A stretch of DNA of 64,000 nucleotides from Desulfobaculum bizertense DSM 18034. GTDB taxonomy: Bacteria; Desulfobacterota; Desulfovibrionia; Desulfovibrionales; Desulfovibrionaceae. The translations under genes and the position numbers were made by a program. Positions 8,860 through 18,399 of this stretch are shown piece by piece (position 1 is the stretch's first letter; each line of letters starts with the position of its first letter). The notes beneath the pieces are model-generated. The model made no database searches. It worked only from the letters and a program-made list of their open reading frames with translations, and was not told the DNA's origin. Where the stretch lies: assembly GCF_900167065.1 (NCBI RefSeq), contig NZ_FUYA01000005.1, forward strand, positions 62,001 to 126,000, read 5' to 3'.

Positions 8860-9555
8860 CTAGAAGGGCCATACCTGATCCAAAAGACGGGTCAGCCAGC
8901 CAGGGCGCTGCTTGTCACCCAGAACGCCACGACCATAGTATTCAATGTGTGCATCTGCGATCTGGTTTGATGTAATGGAATTGTCTCTGGCAACATCTCT
9001 GGCCCGAACAAGGCCGCGCACAACAAGGACCTGATTTTCATCATTGACCTTCACTTCCCGTGCGCCTTCAATCTGAAGCATGCCACCGGGCATGGCACGA
9101 ATAACGCGTGCGGCAATGGTTGCAGTCACGTTGGAGGAGCGTTTTGTTTCGCCCTCACCATCAAAGGTGTTGTTCACTCCAGCGCTCAAAATAGGTGTGG
9201 TTCCTGTATTTCCGATACTTCCCACCAGCGGCAGCTCAACCTTGCTGCGACCAAAGAAGTTGCCAACACCCATGTTCACCGTTGCATCACGGTCAGCCGT
9301 GGTTTCGGCCTTGTGCATGGCACTGGAGGTCTCCACAATGTTGACCAGAACAATGTCACCAACACGGCGGGCACGGTTATCCGAGAACAGATAGTCAGCT
9401 TCCCCCGGTGAATACAGCGAGCCGGGATTATCCTGTGGCGGAGGAGCCTGCTCTACTGGCGGCGTCAGCACAGGCATGGGCTTGCTCACCTGCTGGTGAG
9501 GCGTGCACCCGGCACACAGTGCTGCTGCAAGTGTGAAAATGCATATTTTCTTCAT
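8860..9555 (-). CDS. flgH: Flagellar L-ring lipoprotein FlgH
   Basis: Outer-membrane L ring. [17 protein letters not shown] is a lipoprotein signal with the acylated Cys at the end. The body shows [33 protein letters not shown] and the C-terminal [38 protein letters not shown], both FlgH signatures. 231 residues. The ATG at 9555 has GAGGAG 10 nt upstream; an in-frame TTG at 9573 is less likely. Confidence 0.96.
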   Translation of the reverse strand: MKKICIFTLAAALCAGCTPHQQVSKPMPVLTPPVEQAPPPQDNPGSLYSPGEADYLFSDNRARRVGDIVLVNIVETSSAMHKAETTADRDATVNMGVGNFFGRSKVELPLVGSIGNTGTTPILSAGVNNTFDGEGETKRSSNVTATIAARVIRAMPGGMLQIEGAREVKVNDENQVLVVRGLVRARDVARDNSITSNQIADAHIEYYGRGVLGDKQRPGWLTRLLDQVWPF

Positions 9556-9584
9556 GATGAAATCACTCCTCAAATCCTAAAACC

Positions 9585-10604
9585 TTATTTAATCACCACA
9601 GTTCCGGCGCCCTGAACAACACCGGAAACATCTCTCCGGCTTTGCATGTTCCTGACCAGAATGCTGTCGCCAATGCTCCCGTCTTCCATTGCCTTTCCGG
9701 TCATGGTCAGACGGATGTGCTTTTTTTGATAAACCACGGTCACCCTGTCGCCACGGGCAATAACTGGAACATTGTCCAGCACGTCCGCATAGATGACCTG
9801 ACCTGCGCCAACGGGACGCATGACGCGCATTCCAAAGCGCTTGCCATCCCACGGCGTCCCGCGCAAAAACGCGGCATTCTTTCGAACAAAGGTCACATTC
9901 TCAGGACTCAGCTCTTCTTTGCTGTTCAGCGGAGTTGCAGCACAGGCAACAGTCCGCCAGGAGTCCAGAAACGCGGTCCCGGAAAACTTGCGAAAAACGT
10001 GCCCATCGAGGCCTTTTTCCTGAATGCGTAAAGACACCCGACCGGGCTTGAGCTGTCCCTTAATGGACGTATCCAGAGTGTTCTGGGTATCACGCAGGAA
10101 CACAAATTCTGGAACCCGAAAGTCGCGCAGGCTGTTTTCACCGGGGAGGGAACGAAGCTGTGGCGTCAAAGATTCGACAAGCATCTTTTGCAGCTCGGCG
10201 CCTTCCACGATCCGGCCACCCTTCTGGATGGTCAGATGCCCGGGGATGATGCACAGGCGGACAATATCTTCCAGATAATAGCCAAGAAGGTTGCGCAGCT
10301 TTTCGCGAGAAATGTCCATCTGTCCGCCGTAATTTCGAGGGGACTTCCAGAGTTCTGTTGTGCCCAAGACCTGCCAATCAGCCTGTGACAGCGGCCCTAC
10401 AGGCGTTGCAATGTCAGAAAGCCGCACAACATCCTGCTCGACTGTGGCCGCCTTCTTAATTGAAAGGCGCCACTGAGCGCTGGCGATATCGACTCCCTGC
10501 GCGGCACGGGCAACACCATGCCAGCACATGATGCTCCCCAGCATCACAAGCATGAATATGCGAGTGCACAGTTTCCAGTTTGCTGAATTTGACAGAACTC
10601 TCAT
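9585..10604 (-). CDS. flgA: Flagellar P-ring chaperone FlgA
   Basis: Periplasmic chaperone for FlgI. 339 residues with an N-terminal signal (FMLVMLGSIMCWHGVARAAQG). The C-terminal half carries the SAF-type FlgA domain: LNSKEELSPENVTFVRKNAAF, MRVMRPVGAGQVIYADVLDNVPVIARGDRVTVVY and a final SGVVQGAGTVVIK. It is longer than enteric FlgA (about 220) owing to an N-terminal region that is common in this lineage. It lies between flgG and flgH. Confidence 0.93.
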   Translation of the reverse strand: MRVLSNSANWKLCTRIFMLVMLGSIMCWHGVARAAQGVDIASAQWRLSIKKAATVEQDVVRLSDIATPVGPLSQADWQVLGTTELWKSPRNYGGQMDISREKLRNLLGYYLEDIVRLCIIPGHLTIQKGGRIVEGAELQKMLVESLTPQLRSLPGENSLRDFRVPEFVFLRDTQNTLDTSIKGQLKPGRVSLRIQEKGLDGHVFRKFSGTAFLDSWRTVACAATPLNSKEELSPENVTFVRKNAAFLRGTPWDGKRFGMRVMRPVGAGQVIYADVLDNVPVIARGDRVTVVYQKKHIRLTMTGKAMEDGSIGDSILVRNMQSRRDVSGVVQGAGTVVIK

Positions 10605-10625
10605 CTCCTCTCTCCCCTGTCATAC

Positions 10626-11408
10626 CTAGCGCTTGAGCTGGTTGGCAGTCTGCAACATCTGGTCAGATGTTGTTACGGCTTTGGAATTAATTTCATAGGC
10701 ACGCTGGCCAACAATCATCTGCACCATTTCGTCCACGATCTCGACGTTGGACATCTCAAGGAAGCCCTGCGCCACGGTGCCGACATTATCTTCACCCGGC
10801 ACGCCCTCTGTGGGATCGCCAGAAGCTTCTGTCGTCCGATACAGATTCTTGCCGATGCTGTTCAGGCCAGCGGGATTGATGAATGTGTAGAGCGGGATGT
10901 CGACGGATGCGAGTTCATCCCCGTTCTTATCCAGCGCAGCCATGTGTCCATTCTCGCTCACAACCACATTCTTTGTTTCCAGAGGAACAACAAACTCAGG
11001 CTGCAAGGGATAGCCACCAGCCGTCACGACCCGACCTTCGTTGTCGAGCTTAAAGGCACCAGCGCGGGTGTAGGCTTCTTCACCATTCATATCGACCTGA
11101 AAGAACCCGTCACCCTGAATAACCAAATCAAGCGGGTTGTCGGTGTTCATAAAATCGCCCTGAGAGAAAAATTTGTGCACCGTCGTAGGCTTGACACCCA
11201 TACCGACCTGCATACCTGTTGGGATCTTGCCGCCGTCTTCTGTCGGAGAACCTGCAATTTTCAAATCCTGATAAATCAGGTCTTCAAACTCGGCGCGGCT
11301 TTTTTTGAAGCCAATCGTATTCACGTTGGCGAGGTTGTTCGAAATTACGTCAATGTTCAGCTGCTGGGCCACCATGCCCGTTGCTGCTGTCCAGAGTGAG
11401 CGCATCAT
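10626..11408 (-). CDS. flgG: Flagellar distal rod protein FlgG
   Basis: 260 residues, the standard FlgG length. MMRSLWTAATGMVAQQLNIDVISNNLANVNTIGFKKSRAEFEDLIYQ is the distal rod signature. The C-terminal SNVEIVDEMVQMIVGQRAYEINSKAVTTSDQMLQTANQLKR completes the D0 domain. GGAGG lies nine bases before the ATG. It follows flgF by 14 bases. Confidence 0.97.
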   Translation of the reverse strand: MMRSLWTAATGMVAQQLNIDVISNNLANVNTIGFKKSRAEFEDLIYQDLKIAGSPTEDGGKIPTGMQVGMGVKPTTVHKFFSQGDFMNTDNPLDLVIQGDGFFQVDMNGEEAYTRAGAFKLDNEGRVVTAGGYPLQPEFVVPLETKNVVVSENGHMAALDKNGDELASVDIPLYTFINPAGLNSIGKNLYRTTEASGDPTEGVPGEDNVGTVAQGFLEMSNVEIVDEMVQMIVGQRAYEINSKAVTTSDQMLQTANQLKR

Positions 11409-11422
11409 GGTACACGTCCTCC

Positions 11423-12202
11423 TTAGACCTTACCGACCGAATTAATGGCCTTTGAATCTGTTTCTTTGGCGGTCGTCATCGTCTTCTGGTACGCCTCAAA
11501 AGACCGCTGGGTTTCAATCATGTTCACCATCTCAGTCACAATTTCGACATTGGGTGCTTCCAAGAAGCCTTGCTGCACCGTTGCCTCGGCAGCCTGCATC
11601 TCTTCCGCATTTTTTTCTGGATGGATTTCAAAAAGATTGCTGCCAATCTTGCGCAAAGCGTTCTGGTCAGACACCGTCACGATGTCCAAAGTTCCGACTT
11701 CCGCATTATTGGCTAAAATTCTGCCGTCCGGTGTCACCTCGACACGGGCATTTTCCGGAATTTCCACAGGCCCGCCGTCTGCCATGACCCGCAGTCCGGA
11801 GCCATTAATCAGCTCCCCTTCTGCATTCAGGCCAAAGTGTCCGTTACGGGTATAAAAACTCGTCCCGTTTTCGTCCTGCACCTTAAAAAAGCCCTCGCCA
11901 GAAATGGCCAGGTCCAAAGGATTGTCGGAGCGTTTGAGACTTCCCTGAGAAAAATCAATCTGCGACTCGGCAATACGAACCTTGGAAAGATATGTGGCCT
12001 CTGGGAAAAGAGCCTTGTCCCGAAGGTTCATGATGGGTTCCCGAACTCTGTCATGAGCAAAGCGAACGAACACATCCTTGAACGCCACGCGGTCCTGTTT
12101 GAAACCGGTTGTATTCACGTTCGCCAAATTATTGGCGATGATATCCATTCGGTGTTCTTGCGTTAATGCCCCAAAAAGGGCGCTATACATAGAATCCTGC
12201 AT
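11423..12202 (-). CDS. flgF: Flagellar proximal rod protein FlgF, first gene of the operon
   Basis: 259 residues from the ATG at 12202. MQDSMYSALFGALTQEHRMDIIANNLANVNTTGFKQDRVAFKDVF matches the rod-protein N terminus and NVEIVTEMVNMIETQRSFEAYQKTM the C terminus. The open frame extends to 12277, but AAGGAGA sits seven bases before 12202 and a sigma-54-type promoter predicts transcription from about 12231, so the upstream start would not be transcribed. Confidence 0.95.
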   Translation of the reverse strand: MQDSMYSALFGALTQEHRMDIIANNLANVNTTGFKQDRVAFKDVFVRFAHDRVREPIMNLRDKALFPEATYLSKVRIAESQIDFSQGSLKRSDNPLDLAISGEGFFKVQDENGTSFYTRNGHFGLNAEGELINGSGLRVMADGGPVEIPENARVEVTPDGRILANNAEVGTLDIVTVSDQNALRKIGSNLFEIHPEKNAEEMQAAEATVQQGFLEAPNVEIVTEMVNMIETQRSFEAYQKTMTTAKETDSKAINSVGKV

Positions 12203-12241
12203 AAATGGGTCTCCTTGGACGTCTATCTTGGCAGCAGTACT

Positions 12242-12257
12242 TGCAAGTGCCGCGCCA
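12242..12257 (-). promoter_or_regulatory. Sigma-54-type promoter of the flgF-fliW operon
   Basis: Minus strand TGGCGCG (12257-12251), four bases, TTGCA (12246-12242) against the consensus TGGCACG-N4-TTGCW: one mismatch in the -24 box, with GG-N10-GC spacing intact. Predicted start about 12231, 29 nt before the flgF ATG. Confidence 0.75.
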
Positions 12258-12567
12258 AGCATTTCTGCCGGACCCAATGAGGCTCTTTTTGTTTCCTTTA
12301 TATAAAGAGAGAATCAAAAGACGGAGAACCCGCCTGCGATGAGTGTCTGAATCTTGGCTTTTTCCAATGAAATTGAAAAATCCGGCCTCACCCCTTTTAT
12401 GCGAACGGTACTTATGATATTGGATAGCAAGCACGCCGTGAGACGCGCCCGGTGCGAAACTGTCGCCAAAGAGTCAATAGCTTACTCATACTGTTGCAAA
12501 TTTTTCAGTTTTTCCACCGAACACTTGACATGATGCTCCAATTTGGTAATTCATCGCATTCCGAGGC
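12258..12567. other. Intergenic region between the flg operon and the tRNA gene
   Basis: No gene is visible. The right end holds a tRNA promoter candidate. Open frames crossing it lack start signals and family features. Confidence 0.6.
12525..12552 (+). promoter_or_regulatory. Sigma-70-type promoter candidate for tRNA-Gly
   Basis: Perfect TTGACA at 12525-12530, 16 bases, then TAATTC at 12547-12552 as a weak -10. The position is right for a start about 10 bases before the tRNA. Confidence 0.5.
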
Positions 12568-12643
12568 GCGGGTGTAACTCAGTTGGTAGAGTACAAGCTT
12601 CCCAAGCTTGGAGTCGCGAGTTCGAATCTCGTCACCCGCTCCA
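12568..12643 (+). tRNA. tRNA-Gly, anticodon CCC
   Basis: 76 nt cloverleaf with acceptor GCGGGTG / CACCCGC, D stem ACTC/GAGT, and anticodon stem CAAGC/GCTTG around loop TTCCCAA, giving anticodon CCC. The T arm is GCGAG-TTCGAAT-CTCGT, and discriminator T and the CCA end are encoded. Confidence 0.95.
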
Positions 12644-12683
12644 GAAACCTCTAACCCCTCGGATCTATACCTTAAATGAGACG

Positions 12684-12711
12684 AGTGGACCTCGCGGTCC
12701 ACTTTTTTTTT
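12684..12711 (+). terminator. Terminator between tRNA-Gly and rimP
   Basis: AGTGGACC (12684-12691), loop TCGC, GGTCCACT (12696-12703), then an eight- to nine-T run ending at 12711, only 11 bases before the rimP ATG. Confidence 0.9.
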
Positions 12712-12722
12712 CAGGACAATCT

Positions 12723-13211
12723 ATGAGCTCAACACTGATTCAGGAACTTGATGACCTGATCAGGCCCATGGCCGAGGCGCAGGGTCTGGAACTCTGGGGA
12801 CTGGAGTTCGCCTCCGCACCAAACCGCTCCATCCTCCGCATTTTTGTGGACACAAAGGATGGAGTTACTATTGATGAATGTGCACGACTGTCGCGAGACC
12901 TTGGTTTCACACTCGACGTCGAAGACATCATCCCCGGCCATTACACCCTCGAAGTCTCCTCGCCGGGACTGAACAGGAAATTTTTCTCGGCTGCACAGAT
13001 GCAGTCATATGTTGGACAGAACGTCTCCATAACCCTGCTCAAGGCTCTTGAAGGTCGCAAGGGTTTCACTGGAAAGCTCGTCTCTGTCGATGGCGAAGAA
13101 ATCACCATCGAAGAAAGCGACGGAGTTCTCTCCGTGCGTTTTGACGAGGTCAAAAAAGCGAATGTCCGTTACGTTTTCCCAGAAAAACGAACCAAGGGAA
13201 AAAAAGGCTAG
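12723..13211 (+). CDS. rimP: Ribosome maturation factor RimP
   Basis: Helps 30S subunit maturation. 162 residues: LDDLIRPMAEAQGLELWGLEF, RIFVDTKDGVTIDECARLSRDLGFTLDVEDIIPGHYTLEVSSPGLNRKF and a C-terminal Sm-like barrel (FTGKLVSVDGEEITIE). The ATG at 12723 follows AGGA; the upstream part of the open frame runs through the tRNA and is not coding. It is first in the rimP-nusA-infB cluster found widely in bacteria. Confidence 0.95.
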   Translation: MSSTLIQELDDLIRPMAEAQGLELWGLEFASAPNRSILRIFVDTKDGVTIDECARLSRDLGFTLDVEDIIPGHYTLEVSSPGLNRKFFSAAQMQSYVGQNVSITLLKALEGRKGFTGKLVSVDGEEITIEESDGVLSVRFDEVKKANVRYVFPEKRTKGKKG

Positions 13212-13227
13212 CACCAGCCATAACCGC

Positions 13228-13250
13228 CTTGACCGAGCTTTAGGGTCAAG
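13228..13250 (+). other. Hairpin in the rimP-nusA spacer
   Basis: CTTGACC (13228-13234) pairs with GGTCAAG (13244-13250) over a 9-nt loop, seven bases before the nusA Shine-Dalgarno. No T run follows, so it is not a terminator; it may affect processing or nusA translation. Confidence 0.5.
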
Positions 13251-13268
13251 CGTGTTGGAGGTTTTTCC

Positions 13269-14585
13269 ATGAATATGGAACTGAAGAAAGCCATCGACCA
13301 GATTAGCAAAGACAAGGGTATCGATAGCGAGCTGCTCATTGAAACTCTTGAGGAAGCTGTTCGTTCTTCCGTCGTTCGCAAATATGGAGACGACATTGAT
13401 ATCGAAGTAAGCTTCAACCATGAGACCGGTGAGATTGAGGTCTACCAGTTCAAGGCTGTTGTGGAAGAGGTCGAAGACCCCGCCACAGAAATCACCCTTG
13501 AAGATGCTAAAGACCACGATCCCGATGCTCAGGTCGATGATGAACTTGGTTTCCGCCTGAAGGTCGAAGACCTTGGCCGCATTGCAGCACAGTCTGCAAA
13601 GCAGGTCATCATTCAGCGCATGCGTGATGCTGAACAGGAAACCATCTATGAAGAATTTAAAGACCGTCAGGGTGAAATCATCAGTGGCATTATTCAGCGC
13701 CGTGACAAGGCTGGCATGATTGTCAATCTTGGTCGCACTGAAGCCCTGTTGCCCAAAGACCAGCAGATTCCTCGCGAACGCTTTAAGCGTGGTGACCGCA
13801 TTCAGGCCCTGCTCCTGGACGTTCGCCGCGAAGGTCGTGGTCCGCAGGTTATCGTCTCGCGCGGTCATGCCGATTACATGAAGGCGCTCTTCAAGCGTGA
13901 AGTTCCCGAAATCGCAGACGGTACCGTCCGCATTCTGGGTATTGCCCGTGACCAGGGCAGCCGCGCAAAAGTCGCAGTTCAGTCTAGCGACAGAGACGTC
14001 GATCCAGTGGGTGCATGTGTTGGCATCCGTGGTTCCCGCATTCAGAATATTGTGCAGGAACTGCGTGGCGAACGCATCGACATCGTTGTCTGGAGCCCAG
14101 ACATGGCGACCTACGCCGTCAACGCTCTTGCTCCGGCTGTTGTCACCCGCATTGCTATTGATGAATCAGAAAAAATGCTGGAAGTTGTCGTGCCCGACGA
14201 CCAGCTGACTCTGGCCATTGGCCGCAAGGGACAGAACGTCAAGCTTGCCGCCAGACTGCTCGGCTGGAAAATCGACATTTTCACAGAAAGCCGTTACGGA
14301 GAGCTGCACGCTGAGTTGCAGCATCTTGAGCAGGTCGCCAGTGTTGCCGAAATTTCCGTTGACGAATTCCTCGCCAGCGGTTTCGACACAGTAGAAAAGC
14401 TCGATGAAGCAGACGATGAAGAACTTCTCTCCATCGAAAGCATGACCGAGTCTAAAATTGCTGATGTCCGCTCTGCCATTAACCTTCTTCGCTCTTTCCA
14501 CGCAGCAGAAGCCGACGAGGCTGAAGGCGCTGTGGAAGAAGAAGACATGGACGCCCAGCACGGAAACGAAAGCGACGAGGACTAA
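13269..14585 (+). CDS. nusA: Transcription termination/antitermination factor NusA
   Basis: RNA polymerase-associated elongation factor. 438 residues: N-terminal domain (MNMELKKAIDQISKDKGIDSELLIETLEEAVRSSVVRKYG), S1 domain near 135-200 (GEIISGIIQRRDKAGMIVNLGRTEALLP), then KH domains with DPVGACVGIRGSRIQNIVQELRGERIDIV and LTLAIGRKGQNVKLAARLLGWKIDI. A short acidic tail (EEEDMDAQHGNESDED) ends it. GGAGG lies nine bases before the ATG. Confidence 0.97.
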   Translation: MNMELKKAIDQISKDKGIDSELLIETLEEAVRSSVVRKYGDDIDIEVSFNHETGEIEVYQFKAVVEEVEDPATEITLEDAKDHDPDAQVDDELGFRLKVEDLGRIAAQSAKQVIIQRMRDAEQETIYEEFKDRQGEIISGIIQRRDKAGMIVNLGRTEALLPKDQQIPRERFKRGDRIQALLLDVRREGRGPQVIVSRGHADYMKALFKREVPEIADGTVRILGIARDQGSRAKVAVQSSDRDVDPVGACVGIRGSRIQNIVQELRGERIDIVVWSPDMATYAVNALAPAVVTRIAIDESEKMLEVVVPDDQLTLAIGRKGQNVKLAARLLGWKIDIFTESRYGELHAELQHLEQVASVAEISVDEFLASGFDTVEKLDEADDEELLSIESMTESKIADVRSAINLLRSFHAAEADEAEGAVEEEDMDAQHGNESDED

Positions 14586-14616
14586 CATCCACTCACCCAG
14601 TGGACTGTTAAATGTG

Positions 14617-14862
14617 ATGATGGAAACGCAAGACAGACATATTCCGCTCCGCAAGTGTATCATTTGCGGACGTCGGTTTCCCAAGCCTGAGCTGACGCGC
14701 TACGTCTGCTCAGGCGGGGACACGCCGCAACTGATCCGGGACGACAAGGGCACGCTTCCGGGTCGGGGTTTTTACGTCTGTTTTGATGAAGAATGCGGCA
14801 AACGGTTTCCGAAATATAAGGGCTGGCGCCGAAAATGCCAGGGGGGAAAGCATGGCAAATAA
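14617..14862 (+). CDS. ylxR: YlxR (DUF448) family RNA-binding protein
   Basis: About 81 basic residues between nusA and infB, the standard YlxR location. [24 protein letters not shown] contains the R.C..C motif, and [14 protein letters not shown] is the GRG-Y family signature. The start is not certain: GTG 14614, ATG 14617 and ATG 14620 are adjacent and no good Shine-Dalgarno is visible. The 3' end overlaps infB by 11 bases. Confidence 0.88.
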   Translation: MMETQDRHIPLRKCIICGRRFPKPELTRYVCSGGDTPQLIRDDKGTLPGRGFYVCFDEECGKRFPKYKGWRRKCQGGKHGK

Positions 14863-17800
14863 ACTTCGGGTTAAGGATCTTTCTACAGAACTTGGGATGA
14901 CCCCCAAGGAACTTCTTCACGTCTGTCGTGAGACTGGCGTCGAAGCCAAGACTGCTGCGTCTCCTTTGGATGCAGACCAGGCGAATGCACTGCGCACCAA
15001 GGTCAAAGAGACAGCATCTTCTACCAGACTCGTAGAAAAAGAAGTTCAGCCTGGCGTTGTTCGTCGTCGCAGAAAAAAGATTGATAAAGACGAGAACTCC
15101 CCCAAGGCCAAGAAAGACTCCGCCACCCCTGCTGCAAAGACTGAAAAGACAAAGTCCGAGGAACCCAGCACCAAAAAAGAGACCGCGAAGAAAGCAGCTC
15201 CTGCTGCAAAGAAATCTTCTGGTGCTGCCAAAAAAACTGCCGATACCGCTGCTAAACCCGTGAAAAAGGCCGAGCCCAAGGCCAAAATTATCACGAAGCC
15301 CAAGAAAGAAACCGAGATAGTGCCCGAAGCAAAAGAAATTAAAAAGCCCTCCACCGCCGCCAAGGCTGTGAAGGCCCCCACTACCAAGGCAGAAGCTCAG
15401 AAGGCTGCCGAGCCTAAGGCTCAGAAGGCAGCACCCAAAGCAGAGGCCGCAGCCAAAAAAGAAGCTGCTCCGAAGAAGGCTGCTCCCAAGAAAGACGCCG
15501 CCCCCAAGACCGCTGCAAAGAAAGACGAGCCTGCAAAGAAGGCCGCTCCCAAGAAAGACGCTGCAGAAGATGCAGAAAAGGGAGCCAAAAAGGCTAAGCC
15601 TAAGAAAAAAGAATTTACTGCTGCCCCGAAGGTCCGCGTTATTTCTCGCCCTGACCCGGCTGCAGTTCGCCAGCAGAAAGAGCGCGAAGAACGCGCCGCT
15701 TCTGAACGCCGTAACCGTCGTGATGGACGCCCCCAGCATGACCGCCGTCCCGGTGGACGCCCAGGTGGCCGTCCCGGTGGCCCAGGTCGCCCAGGTGGAG
15801 ATCGTCCCGGCGGACGTCCCGGTGGTCGCCCGAATGGTGCCCGTCCCGGCGGACCAGGTCGCCCAGGTGGCCCCGGTCGTCCAGGTGGCGGTCGTCCCGG
15901 TGGTGGTCGCCCAGGTGGCGCTCCTGGTGGACGCTTTACGCCTCAGCCTACTGCTCCGAGCAACGACGAACGCCGTCGCCGTGGCAAGAAGGACAAGCGC
16001 GTTGTTGACTTCTCCCGCAAGTCCAACGAAGACCATATGGGCTTTAACAAGCGCTTCAACAAAAAGAAGCGCAAGGGCGGACAGCCGTCTCAGCACGCAT
16101 CCAACACCCAGCCCATTAAGGCAGCAAAGCGCAAAATCAAGATGGAAGAAGCCATCCGCCTGGCAGATCTCGCCAAGCAGATGGGCGTCAAAGCACAGGC
16201 TCTGATTAAAGTTCTGTTCGGCCTTGGCGTCATGGCAACGATCAACCAGTCTATCGACTATGATACTGCCGTGCTCGTTACTTCCGAATTTGGTTATGAC
16301 GTCGAAAAGGTCGGCTTCTCCGAAGATGCCTACCTTGCTCCGACCGAAAACGAGGATAAGCCCGAAGATCTGGAGTCCCGCGCTCCTGTCGTGACCATCA
16401 TGGGTCACGTTGACCACGGTAAAACCTCCCTGCTGGATGCCATCCGCAAGTCCAAGATCACCTCTGGTGAGGCTGGCGGCATCACCCAGCACATCGGTGC
16501 ATACGACGTACAGACCGATCGCGGCAAGATTGTCTTCCTCGATACCCCCGGTCACGAAGCATTTACTGCTATGCGTGCTCGCGGTGCTCAGGTTACTGAC
16601 CTTGTTGTTCTGGTTGTCGCCGCAGATGACGGCGTTATGGACCAGACCCGCGAAGCTGTGAACCACTCCAAGGCTGCTGGTGTTCCGATCATCGTTGCAG
16701 TCAACAAGATCGATAAGGAAGAGGCCAACCCGGAACGCGTTATGCGCGAACTGGCTGAACTCGACCTCGTTCCCGAAGACTGGGGTGGCGAAACCATTTT
16801 CGTCAACGTTTCTGCCAAGACTGGCACAAACCTCGACAACCTCCTCGAGATGATTCTGCTTCAGGCAGAAGTGCTCGAGCTGAAGGCTAACCCGAACAAG
16901 CGCGCTGTTGGCCGCATCATCGAAGCTCGCCTCGACAAGGGTCGTGGTCCTGTTGCTTCCGTCCTTATTCAGGGCGGTACCCTGCACCAGGGTGACTCCT
17001 TCGTTTGTGGCACACACAACGGCCGCGTTCGTGCAATGCTGAGTGACAAGGGTAAAAAGATCAAAGAAGCTGGTCCGGCATGTCCGGTCGAGGTTCAGGG
17101 CTTTGACGGTGTGCCCGAAGCTGGTGACGAGTTCATCTGCGTCGAAGACGAAAAAGTCGCACGCCGCATTGCTAATGATCGCCAGATCAAAGAGCGCGAA
17201 CGTGCTCTGGCTCGCGAAAGCAAAGTTACCCTGGAAAGCTTCCTTGCTTCCAACCCCCACTCTGACACCCAGACCCTTAACCTCGTGCTTAAGGCTGACG
17301 TGCAGGGTTCCCTGGAAGCTATCTCCGAAGCTGTCAACAAGCTGTCTACAGAAAAGGTCAAGGTCGACATCGTTCACAGCGGTGCCGGTGCCATCACCGA
17401 ATCTGACATCCTGCTTGCTGCTGCATCTCAGGCCATTATCATTGGCTTCAACGTCCGTCCGACTGCAAAGATCAAGGACGTTGCTGAACACGAGCACGTG
17501 GAAATCCGTTTCTACGACATCATTTACAAGCTCGTCAGCGAGATCAAGGACGCTATGACAGGTATGCTCGCTCCGGTTATCTCCGAGAAATACCTCGGTC
17601 AGGCCGAAGTCCGCGAGACCTTCAGCATCCCCCGCGTCGGCACAATCGCTGGTTGCTTTGTGGTTGACGGCGAACTTCGCCGCAACGCTGGCATCCGCCT
17701 CCTGCGCGACGGTGTTGTTATCTACACCGGCAAGCTCAACTCCCTGAAGCGATTCAAGGACGATGCACGCGAAGTCCGCAAGGGCTACGAATGTGGTGCT

Positions 17801-17884
17801 GGCCTTGAAAACTTCAACGACATCAAGGTTGGCGACGTCATCGAAGCCTTCGAAGAAGTCGAAGAGCAGGCAACTCTGGACTAG
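14852..17884 (+). CDS. infB: Translation initiation factor IF-2 with a very long low-complexity N terminus
   Basis: GTPase that places initiator tRNA on the 30S subunit. 1010 residues. [29 protein letters not shown] is the IF2 N-terminal helical domain. Residues about 65-270 are Lys/Ala/Pro-rich, and about 290-370 are a Gly/Arg/Pro tract of RPGG-type repeats. The GTPase follows: GHVDHGKT near 517, DTPGHEAF near 564, NKID near 615, and the C-terminal domains end [23 protein letters not shown] just before the ATG at 14852 fixes the start. Confidence 0.97.
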   Translation: MANKLRVKDLSTELGMTPKELLHVCRETGVEAKTAASPLDADQANALRTKVKETASSTRLVEKEVQPGVVRRRRKKIDKDENSPKAKKDSATPAAKTEKTKSEEPSTKKETAKKAAPAAKKSSGAAKKTADTAAKPVKKAEPKAKIITKPKKETEIVPEAKEIKKPSTAAKAVKAPTTKAEAQKAAEPKAQKAAPKAEAAAKKEAAPKKAAPKKDAAPKTAAKKDEPAKKAAPKKDAAEDAEKGAKKAKPKKKEFTAAPKVRVISRPDPAAVRQQKEREERAASERRNRRDGRPQHDRRPGGRPGGRPGGPGRPGGDRPGGRPGGRPNGARPGGPGRPGGPGRPGGGRPGGGRPGGAPGGRFTPQPTAPSNDERRRRGKKDKRVVDFSRKSNEDHMGFNKRFNKKKRKGGQPSQHASNTQPIKAAKRKIKMEEAIRLADLAKQMGVKAQALIKVLFGLGVMATINQSIDYDTAVLVTSEFGYDVEKVGFSEDAYLAPTENEDKPEDLESRAPVVTIMGHVDHGKTSLLDAIRKSKITSGEAGGITQHIGAYDVQTDRGKIVFLDTPGHEAFTAMRARGAQVTDLVVLVVAADDGVMDQTREAVNHSKAAGVPIIVAVNKIDKEEANPERVMRELAELDLVPEDWGGETIFVNVSAKTGTNLDNLLEMILLQAEVLELKANPNKRAVGRIIEARLDKGRGPVASVLIQGGTLHQGDSFVCGTHNGRVRAMLSDKGKKIKEAGPACPVEVQGFDGVPEAGDEFICVEDEKVARRIANDRQIKERERALARESKVTLESFLASNPHSDTQTLNLVLKADVQGSLEAISEAVNKLSTEKVKVDIVHSGAGAITESDILLAAASQAIIIGFNVRPTAKIKDVAEHEHVEIRFYDIIYKLVSEIKDAMTGMLAPVISEKYLGQAEVRETFSIPRVGTIAGCFVVDGELRRNAGIRLLRDGVVIYTGKLNSLKRFKDDAREVRKGYECGAGLENFNDIKVGDVIEAFEEVEEQATLD

Positions 17885-17935
17885 CTCCAGCCGCCCGTTC
17901 CATACCCTGCCCCGGCAGGGACTGAATAGATAATC

Positions 17936-17999
17936 ATGCTCGCCCAGGGTGGATACTCTTCCACTCTGGGCGCAGCTCATGTCTGAGCATCCTTTTTTT
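17936..17999 (+). terminator. Strong hairpin and T run between infB and rbfA
   Basis: CGCCCAGGGTGGA (17941-17953) pairs with TCCACTCTGGGCG (17960-17972), 13 pairs with one G-T. An outer ATGCTC/GAGCAT pairing (17936-17941 with 17985-17990) brings the stem next to seven T at 17993-17999. Terminator or attenuator. Confidence 0.65.
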
Positions 18000-18057
18000 C
18001 TGACGCACTGGCGCGGGCATGGTATGCTCTACGAGAAACATTTTCAGGATAAAAAAC

Positions 18058-18399
18058 ATGCATCGTTCAGATTCCAGAAGGTCTCACCGCCTTGGTGACC
18101 AGGTCATGCGCGAAGTCGCAACCATGCTCATTGAGGACGTGTCTGATCCTCGCATTGAGATGGTGACCGTGAGTGGCGTCCGCATGAACAAAGACCTGTC
18201 CATTGCGGAAATTTTGTACACCATCCCCGGTGGCGAAGAAGCACAGAAGGACGCTGCAAAGGGCCTGCGTAAGGCCGCAGGGTTTATGCGCTCTCTGCTT
18301 GGCAGACGCCTCAGGAGCAAGTTTGTCCCTGAGCTGCGCTTTGTTTATGACTCTTATCTGGAGGACATGGTCTATGACCACCCCCAGAACAACGATTAA
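18058..18399 (+). CDS. rbfA: Ribosome-binding factor A
   Basis: Cold-shock 30S maturation factor. 113 residues with a KH-like fold: HRLGDQVMREVATMLIEDVSDPRIEMVTVSGVRMNKDLSIAEILYTI and the ending LRSKFVPELRFVYD. The ATG at 18058 follows AGGA by nine bases; the frame is open back to 18019 but that start has no support. The 3' end overlaps nrnA by 26 bases. Confidence 0.94.
   Translation: MHRSDSRRSHRLGDQVMREVATMLIEDVSDPRIEMVTVSGVRMNKDLSIAEILYTIPGGEEAQKDAAKGLRKAAGFMRSLLGRRLRSKFVPELRFVYDSYLEDMVYDHPQNND

Noticed and set aside
12183-12434. 83-residue minus-strand frame upstream of flgF
   Set aside because: Overlaps the sigma-54-type promoter and flgF start; no ribosome binding site or family features.
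12543-12722. Upstream extension of rimP through the tRNA
   Set aside because: The region is a complete tRNA and terminator; ATG 12723 fits RimP.
14660-17980. 1106-residue open frame on the minus strand opposite infB
   Set aside because: It mirrors the codon bias and repeats of infB, is low-complexity without any known motif, and has no start signal.
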